The notes under the pieces: model-generated
Told to the model about the DNA's origin: nothing
The model's input: the letters and a program-made list of their open reading frames with translations, nothing else
The model's database searches: none
Assembly: GCA_013150955.1 (NCBI GenBank)
Contig: JAADJD010000043.1
Span: 110,450 to 174,449, forward strand
DNA from: Calditrichota bacterium
Lineage (GTDB): Bacteria; Calditrichota; Calditrichia; RBG-13-44-9; J042
Direction: 5' to 3'
DNA length: 64,000 bases
Program-made: the position numbers and the translations under genes
In this document: piece by piece, positions 34,423 through 43,227 of the stretch
Position numbering within the stretch: position 1 is the first letter of the stretch
Layout of the letters: each line of letters begins with the position of its first letter

Positions 34423-37161
34423 TTATTTCAGGAAGACCAGCTTGATGGTTCGCTGATATTCCCGGGTTTTCAAAATGGCAAAATATATACCTCCGGCCAC
34501 ATCTTTCCCGGCGTCACTACGCCCATCCCAGGTTACTTCGTACTGACCGGCACCCACCTTACCCGCAAAAAGGGTTTTGACTTTTTGTCCCAGCGTATTG
34601 TAAATGGCCAGCTCCACCTCCACGGCTCCCGAGCGTTTGGGAATGTCGAAGCGGAGCGTGGTGTTGGGATTAAACGGGTTCGGGAAGTTCTGGTACAGAT
34701 TGTAGCGCTCGGGTAAAGTGGCCTCGGGATTTTCCGCAATGGCCGTGGGTTCCTGGAAGTCCGTATACGCCCGTGGCAGGATCTGGTAGCTGTCGGTGTA
34801 GGGGCTACTACGATCGTACTGGGAGAATATGCCGATCACATCCCGGGGCCACTGGGGTTCCGGTTGCCCATCGATGTCCGTGTCGCGATCCACCCGAAGC
34901 GTGAGCACGTTGGTGCCGTCATCGGTGATTTCCAGGTTGGCGTTATTGCCCTCAGTGGGCCAGGGATCCCCATTGCCGGTGTTTTCCACATGTTGCAGAC
35001 GTACCAGCATCCCTTCGTAGGTTTCCGCATCGGCCAGTAAATCGGCGATGGATATCACCAGCGGATCGACGGGGGTACCAGCGCCCAGATCCACGATGTC
35101 GGTTTCATCGTCGGGCATGATTTCTGTCTTGCCGCGATACTGGGCCACTTTGCCGGTGATTTGATACTGGTTGCCAATAAAGATGTCCACGAACGCCAGG
35201 TTGAACTGAAAGATGTTCAGTCCGCCGGTTGCATCCTGAATGTAAACATCCAGGTGGGTCTGGTGAAAGGTGCTGTCCTCCACCGTGGCGGTTCCAATAA
35301 CCGTGGCGTAATAATCGGCATACAGAATCACCCCGTTGGAATCCGCGGTGTGCAGCGTGGCAATGGGTGTGATGCCGGCAAAAAAGCCGTACTGGGTGCT
35401 CATGGTAACCTGACCGGCGTCGTCTTCTGCGTAGATCCAGTAAAGTACGCGATCGCCATCGGCATATTTATCGGCAGTGATTTCGGCCGTAAAGGTGTCG
35501 CCGGCTACGGGTGTCATGGCAATCGCCTCTTCGCTGCCGTCATTAATCTGAAAGCGAAGTTCCACTTTGGCCAGCTGCTTATCATCGCTTACTTTTGCGG
35601 TGATGGTGGTGTTTTGATCGGCCGCAGGTACTTTGGGGGTTCGCTGGACAAATTCAATGTCCGGGGGATAGTCAACCTTGGGGATGGCAATCAGGTCTGA
35701 CGTGGAACGGGGGAGAATTTGATATCCACTGGTGTAGGGAGAAGACGTATCGTATTGTCCCAGAATACCGACCAGATGAATGGGCCAGTCCGGTTCAGGG
35801 CTCCCGTCGATGTCGGTGTCGCGGTCAATGCGCAGAGTCAGGGTATCGGTGCCATCGGTAATGGAAATGTTGGCATTGCTTCCTTCGGCCGGCCAGTTGC
35901 CTGCATTGGGTACCGCGCTCACATTGTTGATGCGAATCAATCGGCCCTCGTACAATTCCGGATCGGCCAGGATGTCCGCAATGGTCAATACCAGTGTATC
36001 CGGCATGGTCGTGGGGCCCAGATGTTCGATACCGGTTGTGTCGTCCGGTACGATTTCGGTTTTGCCGCGATATTGATCCAGTACACCCACAATGCGGTAC
36101 CGATGGCCAACCAGAAATGTTTTCTGGCCTGCACCACTTTTGTAAATGTTGATGCCCCCGTTGGCATCCTGCAGATAAACATCCAGACTGCTGGAGGAGA
36201 ACGTACCGTTGGCAACCGTGCCCACGCCTTCGACCATCACGTAGTAATCCGCGTATTGCAGAACGCCGTTATTGTCCAGTTCTTTTATGTGACCCGGTGC
36301 GTTGGAAATGGGACTGATGCCCCAGAAAAACCGGTAAGTTGCCGATGTGTCCGCATCGCCGCTATTATCGGTGGCACCCACGAAATATTCGATGCGTGCA
36401 CCATTTCCCTGGGCAGGTATGGTTGCCTGGTAAATATCGCCGGTGGTATTGGTCATATCGATGGGTGTTTGCGCCACCCCGTTAACGCTGTAATTCAGTT
36501 GCACCGTGTATGGCGGATTGCCACCGGTGAGGGTGCATTCCACCGTGAGGGAAGAGTCTCCCAGGGGGACTTTGACATTACGGGATACGCTGGTTATGGA
36601 AAGGCCCTGAGGTGGGGTTTCCAGAAAAACGGCATGATCGGCATAAATGGTTGCTTCGCCGTCCCAGCTACTGCTGACGTCGTAGAGCCGGATTTGAACG
36701 AAGGCGCTATCGGCACCTGCAGGGGCCTGAACGCTGTTGGTGGTCACAAGTACCCATGCAAGCGTATCGGCGGTGTAATCGCTGTAATCTGTTGAGATGT
36801 AACCGCCGGTATCGTCCAGCCAGCGGATGGAAATTCGCGCCCGTCCTGCCGGATCATTATCCAGGATCCACATTTTAAATTCATAGGTGTACCCTGCGGT
36901 GACGTCTACTTTTTGTTCCATCCGGGCTGTGCTGGTGGTGGTCCAGTGGAGCCGGACCGCGTAATTGCCCTGGTGAAGGGTGTCGGCATTTTGCTGGGCG
37001 GTTAAGCTGCCGGTGGATAAGGTCCAGTTGTCGGGAGGGCCCGCCGCGCCGTTTTGCGTCCAGTTTTCAAAGCCGCCGTTGATCAGAATGTCGGTCTGGG
37101 CAAAGACCAGCAGCGGTAGACACAATACCGTCATCAACAAAAAAAATGCCTTACGGGTCAT
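34423..37161 (-). CDS. Large secreted modular protein with sorting-like C-terminal domain
   Basis: 912 residues, exported. A signal peptide (~1-21, ending VFAQ) is followed by a carbohydrate-binding-like beta sandwich (~24-180, ILINGGFENWTQNG). Then a two-domain module occurs twice: an Ig-like domain (~185-285 and ~500-595, ending YRFFWGISPI / YGFFAGITPI) and an OB-like domain of about 200 residues (YADYYVMVEG / YADYYATVIG, DQYRGKTEI / AQYRGKTEI, RIDRDTDIDG / RVDRDTDIDG, SGYQILPRS / DSYQILPRA). Residues ~815-912 are a FlgD-Ig/type-A sorting-like domain: NLYQNFPNPFNPNTTLRF, IYNTLGQKVKTL, VTWDGRSDAGKDVAGGIYF. This ending is typical of secreted proteins in FCB bacteria. Start ATG follows AGGAGGT. 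No catalytic domain is evident. Confidence 0.87.
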   Translation of the reverse strand: MTRKAFFLLMTVLCLPLLVFAQTDILINGGFENWTQNGAAGPPDNWTLSTGSLTAQQNADTLHQGNYAVRLHWTTTSTARMEQKVDVTAGYTYEFKMWILDNDPAGRARISIRWLDDTGGYISTDYSDYTADTLAWVLVTTNSVQAPAGADSAFVQIRLYDVSSSWDGEATIYADHAVFLETPPQGLSITSVSRNVKVPLGDSSLTVECTLTGGNPPYTVQLNYSVNGVAQTPIDMTNTTGDIYQATIPAQGNGARIEYFVGATDNSGDADTSATYRFFWGISPISNAPGHIKELDNNGVLQYADYYVMVEGVGTVANGTFSSSSLDVYLQDANGGINIYKSGAGQKTFLVGHRYRIVGVLDQYRGKTEIVPDDTTGIEHLGPTTMPDTLVLTIADILADPELYEGRLIRINNVSAVPNAGNWPAEGSNANISITDGTDTLTLRIDRDTDIDGSPEPDWPIHLVGILGQYDTSSPYTSGYQILPRSTSDLIAIPKVDYPPDIEFVQRTPKVPAADQNTTITAKVSDDKQLAKVELRFQINDGSEEAIAMTPVAGDTFTAEITADKYADGDRVLYWIYAEDDAGQVTMSTQYGFFAGITPIATLHTADSNGVILYADYYATVIGTATVEDSTFHQTHLDVYIQDATGGLNIFQFNLAFVDIFIGNQYQITGKVAQYRGKTEIMPDDETDIVDLGAGTPVDPLVISIADLLADAETYEGMLVRLQHVENTGNGDPWPTEGNNANLEITDDGTNVLTLRVDRDTDIDGQPEPQWPRDVIGIFSQYDRSSPYTDSYQILPRAYTDFQEPTAIAENPEATLPERYNLYQNFPNPFNPNTTLRFDIPKRSGAVEVELAIYNTLGQKVKTLFAGKVGAGQYEVTWDGRSDAGKDVAGGIYFAILKTREYQRTIKLVFLK

Positions 37162-37673
37162 GGTGACCTCCTGTTAATAGTTTGATGCGATTTATTGAAA
37201 AGATCAATGAGTGGCTTTTGAATAATAACCATCGCCAACGAAATAGTCAATACTTACAAAAATCTGTTTTCGGGATGGATGGGGATGCCCGGGGCTGGTA
37301 AATGGAAAGGCCGGTCTTCGTTGTTGCGATTTTGCAACAGCTGGGGATTTGGGTGAATCATTTTTGCAACGATTCGGTCGCGATAAACTGTATCTTCCGG
37401 GGGCTGCATCGGGGGAGGCAGGCTGCAGTAGGTGCGGATTTAGAGCAGGATCGCCTCAAATTTAAAGAATTCGGAAAAATTCCGGGGAATTTCGGGTATT
37501 TGCCATGTTGCTGCGGCCAGATGGGATCGGAAAGAGAAATAAAAAGATTCTGGCATTGCTTTTGAATAATTATTTGGACGGGAGGATTGGTGATGGAGAG
37601 CCCCACGGATCAAAGGGTGTATGTTGGGGGATCCGGGCCCGGATCGTGCAAGACGATTCCGGGCCGATTTTTA

Positions 37674-38015
37674 TCTCCGGTCAGGCATCAAACCGCGAAT
37701 CACGCGAATGGAACCAAAAATATCCACAAAATCGCGAATAAACCCAAATAATGCATTAAACCGCGAATCACACGAATGAAACCAAAAAATATCTACAAAA
37801 TCGCGAATAAACTCCGGAACACATTTTCATCCATCATCCAGACACAATCCAAAGTATTTTATTGGTTTTATTTGTGTTAATTCGTGTCATTCGTAGGCTA
37901 ATGCATAATCTGGAATAAATTCCGAAACAGATTTTCATCCAGATGTAATCCAGCGGATTTTATTCATTTTATTTGGATTCATTCGTGTGATTCGTGGTCT
38001 GAAGCATCATTCGGG
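37674..38015 (+). repeat. 166-bp MITE-like element, copy 7 outer (forward, interrupted)
   Basis: Left part 37674-37741 (from AAACCGCGAATCACGCG onward well conserved) and right part 37919-38015 (TTCCGAAACAGATTTTCATC to CATTCGGG). Deleting 37742-37918 gives a 165-bp element whose junction reads AAATCGCGAATAAATTCCG, matching the uninterrupted family sequence. The right end abuts the glyQS stop codon. Confidence 0.88.
37742..37914 (+). repeat. 166-bp MITE-like element, copy 7 inner (forward, nested, with 7-bp duplication)
   Basis: Runs from ACCCAAATAATGCATT to GCATAATCTGG, with ATAA on both sides (37738-37741, 37915-37918). It is 173 bp because CATCC is followed by an extra ATCATCC (7 bp) in the core; without it the length is exactly 166. 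Confidence 0.9.
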
Positions 38016-39317
38016 TCAAATCGTCACCCGATCCTTGAGAAATTCATAAATTTTATCCTTCGAGATCCGTTCCTGCTGCATGGTGTCCCGGTCGCGGATG
38101 GTGACCGTTCCATCTTCCAGCGTTTGCGAATCCACCGTGATGCAATAGGGCGTTCCCACTTCATCCTGACGCCGATAGCGACGGCCAACCGATCCGGATT
38201 CATCGTAAAATACTTTGAAATGCTTTCGCAGATCTTCTTCGATTTTGTGGGCAATCTCGGGCATGCCGTCCCGTTTAACCAGCGGAAAGATGGCCGCTTT
38301 GATTGGCGCTAAATAGGGTTTGAATTTTAGCACCACCCGCTCAGGCTCTTCGGTGTAGGCATCCACCAGCGTGGTCAACAACAGGCGATCCACACCGGTG
38401 GAGGTTTCCACAACATAGGGAACGTATTTTTCTCCACTTTCCTGATCGTAGTACCGCAGGTCTTTCCCGGAATACTGTTGATGGCGGGACAGGTCGAAAT
38501 CCGTCCGATTATGAATACCCTCAATCTCGCTCCAGCCAAAGGGGAATTGATATTCGATGTCGAAGGCCGCTTTGGCATAATGGGCCAGCTCGTCTTCCCC
38601 GTGCTGATGAAATCGCAAATTTTCCCTGCGAATACCCAGTCGTTCGTACCACTGAAATCGCTGTTCTTTCCAGTATTCGAACCATTCCTCATCGGTGCCG
38701 GGCTTTACGAAGTACTGCATCTCCATCTGTTCAAATTCTCGTGTGCGGAAGATAAAATTGCCGGGGGTAATCTCGTTGCGGAAGGCTTTTCCGATCTGAG
38801 CGATTCCAAAGGGCAGTTTCTTTCGGGTGGATTCCCGCACGTTGTGGAAGTTCACGTAAATGCCCTGAGCAGTTTCCGGGCGCAGGTAAACCACGTGGGC
38901 TTCGTCTTCCACCGGGCCCATGAACGTCTTGAACATCAGGTTGAACATACGAGGTTCGGTCAGTTCGCCGCCGCAGTTGGGGCACCCTTTCTCGGTATCG
39001 ATTTGATCGGCACGGAAGCGCATTTTGCAGACTTTACAATCCACCAGCGGATCGGTGAATCCTTCCACATGGCCGGAGGCCTCCCACACGCGCGGATGCA
39101 TCAGAATGCTGGCGTCAATGCCTTCGATGTCCGAGCGCTCGTACACCATGCTTTTCCACCACAGCATCTTGATGTTGTTTTTCAGCTCCACGCCCAGCGG
39201 GCCGTAATCGTAGCAACTGTTAATTCCACCATAAATCTCACTGCTTTGAAAAATGAATCCCCGGCGTTTGGATAGGGACACCAGTTTATCCATCAAACTC
39301 GGCTCTTTCTTGCCCAA
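38016..39317 (-). CDS. glyQS: Glycyl-tRNA synthetase, alpha2 type
   Basis: Charges tRNA-Gly. The 433-residue class II enzyme is of the single-chain homodimeric type (as in Gram-positives and archaea), not the alpha/beta type of proteobacteria. Motifs: [34 protein letters not shown], a zinc-type cluster CKVC...CPNC (~94-117), motif 2 [20 protein letters not shown] (~190-209), and motif 3 region [12 protein letters not shown]; anticodon-binding domain at the end. The start is a TTG at 39317 with GAGGTGG upstream; an ATG eight codons later is an alternative. Last gene of the tatD-rsmA-mgtE-recO-glyQS operon; a repeat abuts its stop codon. Confidence 0.95.
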   Translation of the reverse strand: MGKKEPSLMDKLVSLSKRRGFIFQSSEIYGGINSCYDYGPLGVELKNNIKMLWWKSMVYERSDIEGIDASILMHPRVWEASGHVEGFTDPLVDCKVCKMRFRADQIDTEKGCPNCGGELTEPRMFNLMFKTFMGPVEDEAHVVYLRPETAQGIYVNFHNVRESTRKKLPFGIAQIGKAFRNEITPGNFIFRTREFEQMEMQYFVKPGTDEEWFEYWKEQRFQWYERLGIRRENLRFHQHGEDELAHYAKAAFDIEYQFPFGWSEIEGIHNRTDFDLSRHQQYSGKDLRYYDQESGEKYVPYVVETSTGVDRLLLTTLVDAYTEEPERVVLKFKPYLAPIKAAIFPLVKRDGMPEIAHKIEEDLRKHFKVFYDESGSVGRRYRRQDEVGTPYCITVDSQTLEDGTVTIRDRDTMQQERISKDKIYEFLKDRVTI

Positions 39318-39357
39318 GGTACCACCTCGTCATTTTTTTAAACCTCAAATTTATATA

Positions 39358-40122
39358 TCAGCGGAACCATTTCAAAGATTTAAGTTCCAAAGAAATATCG
39401 GTATGATAGGCCAGATGCTTTAACAGGATTTCGGTGATCCGGTCTTCCTGGCCGGACAGGGAAGCTGCATCCAGTTTCTCTATTTGTTCCGGCGGTACAG
39501 CAGCCAATTGATTTAAAAATTGCCATTGTTTAAGCGACAGAGGCATACCCTGAACGGTTACGCGAGCCGCACAGTCGGGGCAAACCATGCTCCCGCTAAT
39601 ATATTCCAGGGTAATGGGCGAGCGGGAAGGCAGGCCGTCGCAAATGCTGCAGTGGCTCAATTGCCAGCCGAATCCCAGCACGTGGCTGAATCGGAACAGG
39701 AAATGCCAGAGATAGGGAAGAAGTTGTGGACGATCGCTCTTTTCCAGTTGGGTGAGCCAGGTCGTCAGGTACCGGTAAAAAGGGGTGACCGGTTCGTGAA
39801 TGGGAAACAGCTTTTGCAACAGTTCAAAAACCGCCAGGGCCACTCCCGTTTTCTCCAGATTGTCCCGGATGCCCATGAAGGCGTTAAGCAGGGTGACGGA
39901 GGTCAGCACCTGGAGTTCCCGGTTTTCCTTCAGGGAGATGATCGCTTCGATTTCGTTCAGCGGCTCCAGCAATCCCCGAAACGGACTTTTCGGCCGCAAC
40001 GCCCCTTTGGCAACCACTTTCAGGTAGCCCCGTTTCTCGCTGAACAGATGAACAATTTTGCTGCTGTCGCTCCAACGGATGGTGTGAATGACCAGAGCGG
40101 GTGTTTTTAAAATTTCGGACAT
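39358..40122 (-). CDS. recO: DNA repair protein RecO
   Basis: Recombination mediator that helps load RecA on SSB-coated DNA at gaps. 254 residues. N-terminal OB-fold (TPALVIHTIRWSDSSKIVHL, GYLKVVAKGALRPKSPFRGL, LEPLNEIEAIISLKENREL), then a helical region with LPYLWHFLFRFSHVLGF, and a four-cysteine zinc site CSIC...CPDC (~156-180). All are usual for RecO. It is transcribed with mgtE, whose stop is one base away from the recO start, and with glyQS downstream. Confidence 0.9.
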   Translation of the reverse strand: MSEILKTPALVIHTIRWSDSSKIVHLFSEKRGYLKVVAKGALRPKSPFRGLLEPLNEIEAIISLKENRELQVLTSVTLLNAFMGIRDNLEKTGVALAVFELLQKLFPIHEPVTPFYRYLTTWLTQLEKSDRPQLLPYLWHFLFRFSHVLGFGWQLSHCSICDGLPSRSPITLEYISGSMVCPDCAARVTVQGMPLSLKQWQFLNQLAAVPPEQIEKLDAASLSGQEDRITEILLKHLAYHTDISLELKSLKWFR

Positions 40123-40123
40123 G

Positions 40124-41494
40124 TTACGAAAGAATGAATTGAAAGGAAATGGTTAACAGGCTGAAGTAGATTAATAGTCCCACAACGTCGTTAAACGTGG
40201 CCACAAAGGGGCCGGTCGCCAGTGCCGGGTCGACATGAAATTTTTTGAACAGGAAGGGGATAACGGCACCGAACAGAGAGGCGTTGAGGATCACAATGAT
40301 CAGCGTTCCGGCCAGCACGGCAGCAAACTTCACATCCCCCTGCCAGATGCTTACGATGGAGAAAATAAGCGCCGACAGCACCAGCCCGTTGATCAGAGCG
40401 GCGCGCATTTCCCGCCACAGGCGGCGGCGGACGTCTTTCAGGCTTATTTCGCCGGTGGCCAGACCGCGCACAACGATAATGCTGGACTGCTGGCCACTGC
40501 TGCCACCCATGGCCATCACAATGGGAATAAAAAATGCCGAAGCCACGATCTGATCGATGGTTGCCGAGAAAAAGTGTAGGATGAACGCCGAGCAAATCTC
40601 GCCCACAAAGGACAGAATAAGCCAGGGCAGCCGCGCACGGGAGATTTTGATGACGCTTTCTTCCAGGATCTCTTCTTCTCCGGTTCCGGCGATGCGCGCC
40701 AGGTCTTCATCGGTCTCTTCGTTAATCACGTCGACCACGTCGTCGATGGTGATGCGGCCGATCAGCTTGTGCCGTTTGTTTACCACCGGTGCGGACACCA
40801 GATCGTACTTCTGGAACAGTTTGGCCACCTCTTCCTGATCCACGTTCGAATCGATGGCAATGACATCCTCTTTCATGATGTCCCGGATTTTCTGGCGGGG
40901 ATCGGCCAGGATCAGATCCTTGAGGGAAACCATGCCCACCAGCGTCCCGAAATCGTCCACCACATACACCAGGTACAGGTCTTCAATTTCATCGCTTTTC
41001 TTGCGTAATTCTTCGATGGCCTGTTGCACGGTCAGGTTGGCGTTCACGGCCACAAATTCCTTGGCCATGATGCCGCCGGCAGTGTCCTCATCGTAATGCA
41101 GCAGTTCCTGGATCTCTTCGGAACTTTCTTCTTCCACCTTTTCCAGAACCTCGGCGGCTCGTTCGGTGGGCAGTTCCGAGACCACATCGGCGGCATCGTC
41201 GGAATCCATTTCGTTCACCAGCTCGGCAATGCGGTTGGTGTCCAGTGCCTGCAGCAGATCTTCCTTCAGAACGTCTTCCAGTTCGGTGAGCACCTCGCTG
41301 GCCTTCTCCGGAGGCAGCAGGGCAAACACCTTTTTCCGATCCTGGGGATCCAGATGTTCCAGCAAATCGGCAATATCGGCCGGGTGCATGTCCGCCAGAA
41401 TGATGCGAACAAATTGCAGCTGGTTCTGATCCACCAGATGGCGAATGTCGTCCAGTATTGGTTCGAAGTCCTGTTCCAGTTGTACGCGCGTCAT
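40124..41494 (-). CDS. mgtE: MgtE-type magnesium transporter
   Basis: Inner-membrane Mg2+ channel gated by cytosolic Mg2+. 456 residues, the normal length. An N-terminal helical superfamily domain (~1-130: MHPADIADLLEHLDPQDRKK, LLPPEKASEVLTEL), two CBS domains (~137-260, with LYVVYVVDDFGTLVG-like LYLVYVVDDFGTLVGMVSL and LIGRITIDDVVDVINEET), then five membrane helices from ~285 (RLPWLILSFVGEICSAFILH, PIVMAMGGSSGQQSS, a GPFVATFNDVVGLLIYF end). The four-base overlap ATGA with the upstream rsmA shows translational coupling. No M-box riboswitch is possible at its start, since the genes overlap. Confidence 0.95.
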   Translation of the reverse strand: MTRVQLEQDFEPILDDIRHLVDQNQLQFVRIILADMHPADIADLLEHLDPQDRKKVFALLPPEKASEVLTELEDVLKEDLLQALDTNRIAELVNEMDSDDAADVVSELPTERAAEVLEKVEEESSEEIQELLHYDEDTAGGIMAKEFVAVNANLTVQQAIEELRKKSDEIEDLYLVYVVDDFGTLVGMVSLKDLILADPRQKIRDIMKEDVIAIDSNVDQEEVAKLFQKYDLVSAPVVNKRHKLIGRITIDDVVDVINEETDEDLARIAGTGEEEILEESVIKISRARLPWLILSFVGEICSAFILHFFSATIDQIVASAFFIPIVMAMGGSSGQQSSIIVVRGLATGEISLKDVRRRLWREMRAALINGLVLSALIFSIVSIWQGDVKFAAVLAGTLIIVILNASLFGAVIPFLFKKFHVDPALATGPFVATFNDVVGLLIYFSLLTISFQFILS

Positions 41495-42300
41495 TGTCCC
41501 TCACGCTCTGGAGTTTGCTGATGGAGTTGATTGGCCAGTTGAATCCAATCGGATAGCGGAACCTGTTCTGGCCGTAAATTTAAGTCAAACGGCAATTTAT
41601 TTAAAACTTCCTTTGGGAACAACAGCGATAAGGAATTTTTCAGCATTTTGCGGCGTTGTTGAAAGGCGGTTTTGACCAGGCGCTGGAACAGCGCTTCGTT
41701 GGCGATGGTGGCGGTGGCATCTTTCCGAAAGTGAAATTGGACAACGGCAGAATCCACCTGTGGACGGGGGAAAAAGCGCCCGGCGGGAACCGTCCATAGA
41801 TAGCGCACCCGCGCGTACAGCTGGCTGAAAATGGCCAGAATGCCGAAATCTTTACTCCCCGGTGAAGCGGTAATGCGCCGGGCAACCTCTTTCTGTACCA
41901 TCAAAATGGCCTGATGCAATTCCCGGTAATGTTGGAAGAGTTTGAAGAGAATGGGCCCGGTGATGTTGTAGGGGATGTTGCCGATGACCACCGGGGTGTG
42001 TCCTGAATATTGCTCGAAAAGCGATCTGAGATCCAGGGAGAGGAAGTCGGCTTCCAGCAGGTGAAAGTTGGGAAACGCCTGAAAGGTCTGGCGGAGGTAG
42101 TCAGCCAGTTCGGGATCGATTTCCACGCCCACATACTGGCAGGGGGTATCCAGCAGGTAGCGGGTGAGGATGCCCTTTCCGGGGCCGATTTCGATGACCA
42201 GCGTGGGAGGCGGCGCATCGATGGCGGCGACCATTTGCCGGGCTAAATGGTGATCCATCAGGAAGTGCTGGCCCCAGTATTTTTTCGGACGCGGTGCCAT
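41491..42300 (-). CDS. rsmA: 16S rRNA (adenine1518-N6/adenine1519-N6) dimethyltransferase
   Basis: Dimethylates two adjacent adenines in helix 45 of 16S rRNA (KsgA). 269 residues. Motifs: KKYWGQHFLMDHHLARQMV (~6-24), SAM site VIEIGPGKGILTRYLL (~35-50), EIDPELADYLRQ, catalytic NIPYNITGPILFKL (NxxY; ~105), MVQKEVARRITASPGSKDFG and FFPRPQVDSAVVQF. These are textbook KsgA features. It lies 12 bp after tatD and overlaps mgtE by four bases in a minus-strand operon. Confidence 0.95.
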   Translation of the reverse strand: MAPRPKKYWGQHFLMDHHLARQMVAAIDAPPPTLVIEIGPGKGILTRYLLDTPCQYVGVEIDPELADYLRQTFQAFPNFHLLEADFLSLDLRSLFEQYSGHTPVVIGNIPYNITGPILFKLFQHYRELHQAILMVQKEVARRITASPGSKDFGILAIFSQLYARVRYLWTVPAGRFFPRPQVDSAVVQFHFRKDATATIANEALFQRLVKTAFQQRRKMLKNSLSLLFPKEVLNKLPFDLNLRPEQVPLSDWIQLANQLHQQTPEREGQ

Positions 42301-42312
42301 GGGGGAAATCTT

Positions 42313-43104
42313 TCAAATAAGGGTTTGGGGAAGTTGAAATAACTGTACGGCGTTTTCGGTGGTTTTCCGGGACACCTGTTCCAGGGGGATTTTATGAATT
42401 TCGGCAATTTTTTCGGCGATCAGGGGCAGAAAGGCCGGTTCGTTGCGTTTCCCCCGGTGCGGCACGGGCGGCAGAAAGGGACTGTCGGTCTCCAGCAGCA
42501 GACGATCCAGCGGGACGAAGCGCACCACCTCCAGGCGCCGGAAGTTCTTGTAAGTAATGTTTCCGGTAAAGGAAATGTGCATTCCCAGGTCGAGGAAAAA
42601 GCGGGCGTCTGTGATGTCCCCTTCAAAACAGTGCATGACTCCGCGCAACTGATAAATCCCTTCTTCTTGCAGGAACCATTCAATTTCCCGGATGGCCGAT
42701 CGGCTGTGGATGACCACCGGCAGATTCCGTTCCGCTGCCAGTTTCAACATGGTACGAAAAACCGGATATTGGGCTTCCGCGGGAACGTCCTTCCAGTAAA
42801 AGTCCAGCCCGATTTCCCCGATGGCCACCACCTTTTCACCGGATGATGCCATTTCTTTTATGGCATTCCAATCCTTCTCGGTGGCCTGGTGAGCTTCCGA
42901 AGGATGAATCCCCACCGCGGCGAACACCTCCGCATGCTGGCGGGCGATGGCCAGACTTCGCTGGCTGGAGGGAACACCGGTACCCAGGGTGATAATGGCG
43001 CGTACTCCAGCCGCGCGCGCCCGATCTAGCACCGCCGCTCGATCCGCCTCAAAATGCTCGAAGTGCAGGTGGGTGTGGGTATCGATGTACATCATGGTTC
43101 GCAT
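42313..43104 (-). CDS. tatD: TatD-family metal-dependent deoxyribonuclease
   Basis: TIM-barrel hydrolase that removes nucleotides from DNA ends and repairs damaged DNA. 263 residues. Metal ligands and signatures are complete: MYIDTHTHLHFEHFEADR (HxH), VAIGEIGLDFYWKDVP (Glu), VIHSRSA (His), GVMHCFEGD (His) and LLETDSPFLPPVPHRGKRNE (Asp, and TatD C-terminal motif). The exact start is uncertain: ATG 43104, or the in-frame ATGs 9-12 bases later, all without a clear ribosome site. First gene of the operon to rsmA, mgtE, recO, glyQS. Confidence 0.94.
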   Translation of the reverse strand: MRTMMYIDTHTHLHFEHFEADRAAVLDRARAAGVRAIITLGTGVPSSQRSLAIARQHAEVFAAVGIHPSEAHQATEKDWNAIKEMASSGEKVVAIGEIGLDFYWKDVPAEAQYPVFRTMLKLAAERNLPVVIHSRSAIREIEWFLQEEGIYQLRGVMHCFEGDITDARFFLDLGMHISFTGNITYKNFRRLEVVRFVPLDRLLLETDSPFLPPVPHRGKRNEPAFLPLIAEKIAEIHKIPLEQVSRKTTENAVQLFQLPQTLI

Positions 43105-43162
43105 GTCAATCGTTTTTCGCCATACAAAAGGCTAAGTTAGGGTAGTTTCTTCCATTTCGAAA

Positions 43163-43206
43163 GGAAAAAACAAAACGGGCGATTCCATTGCAGGGAATCG
43201 CCCGTT
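43163..43206 (-). terminator. Terminator of the antiporter gene
   Basis: Thirteen-base arms AACGGGCGATTCC / GGAATCGCCCGTT (43174-43186, 43194-43206). Read on the minus strand, the stem is followed by TTGTTTTTTCC. It separates the antiporter from tatD. Confidence 0.85.
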
Positions 43207-43227
43207 CGTTATCGGGAATGGAGAATT

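Larger units (their letters stand above)
37162..38015. other. Intergenic region upstream of the secreted protein gene, ending in nested repeats
   Basis: The first 510 bp contain no supportable gene; open frames at 37302-37565 and 37505-37741 have no ribosome site or recognisable product. The rest is the nested 166-bp elements. Confidence 0.5.

Noticed and set aside
35719-36795. Open frame antisense to the 912-aa secreted protein
   Set aside because: Shadow of the duplicated modules in the sense frame.
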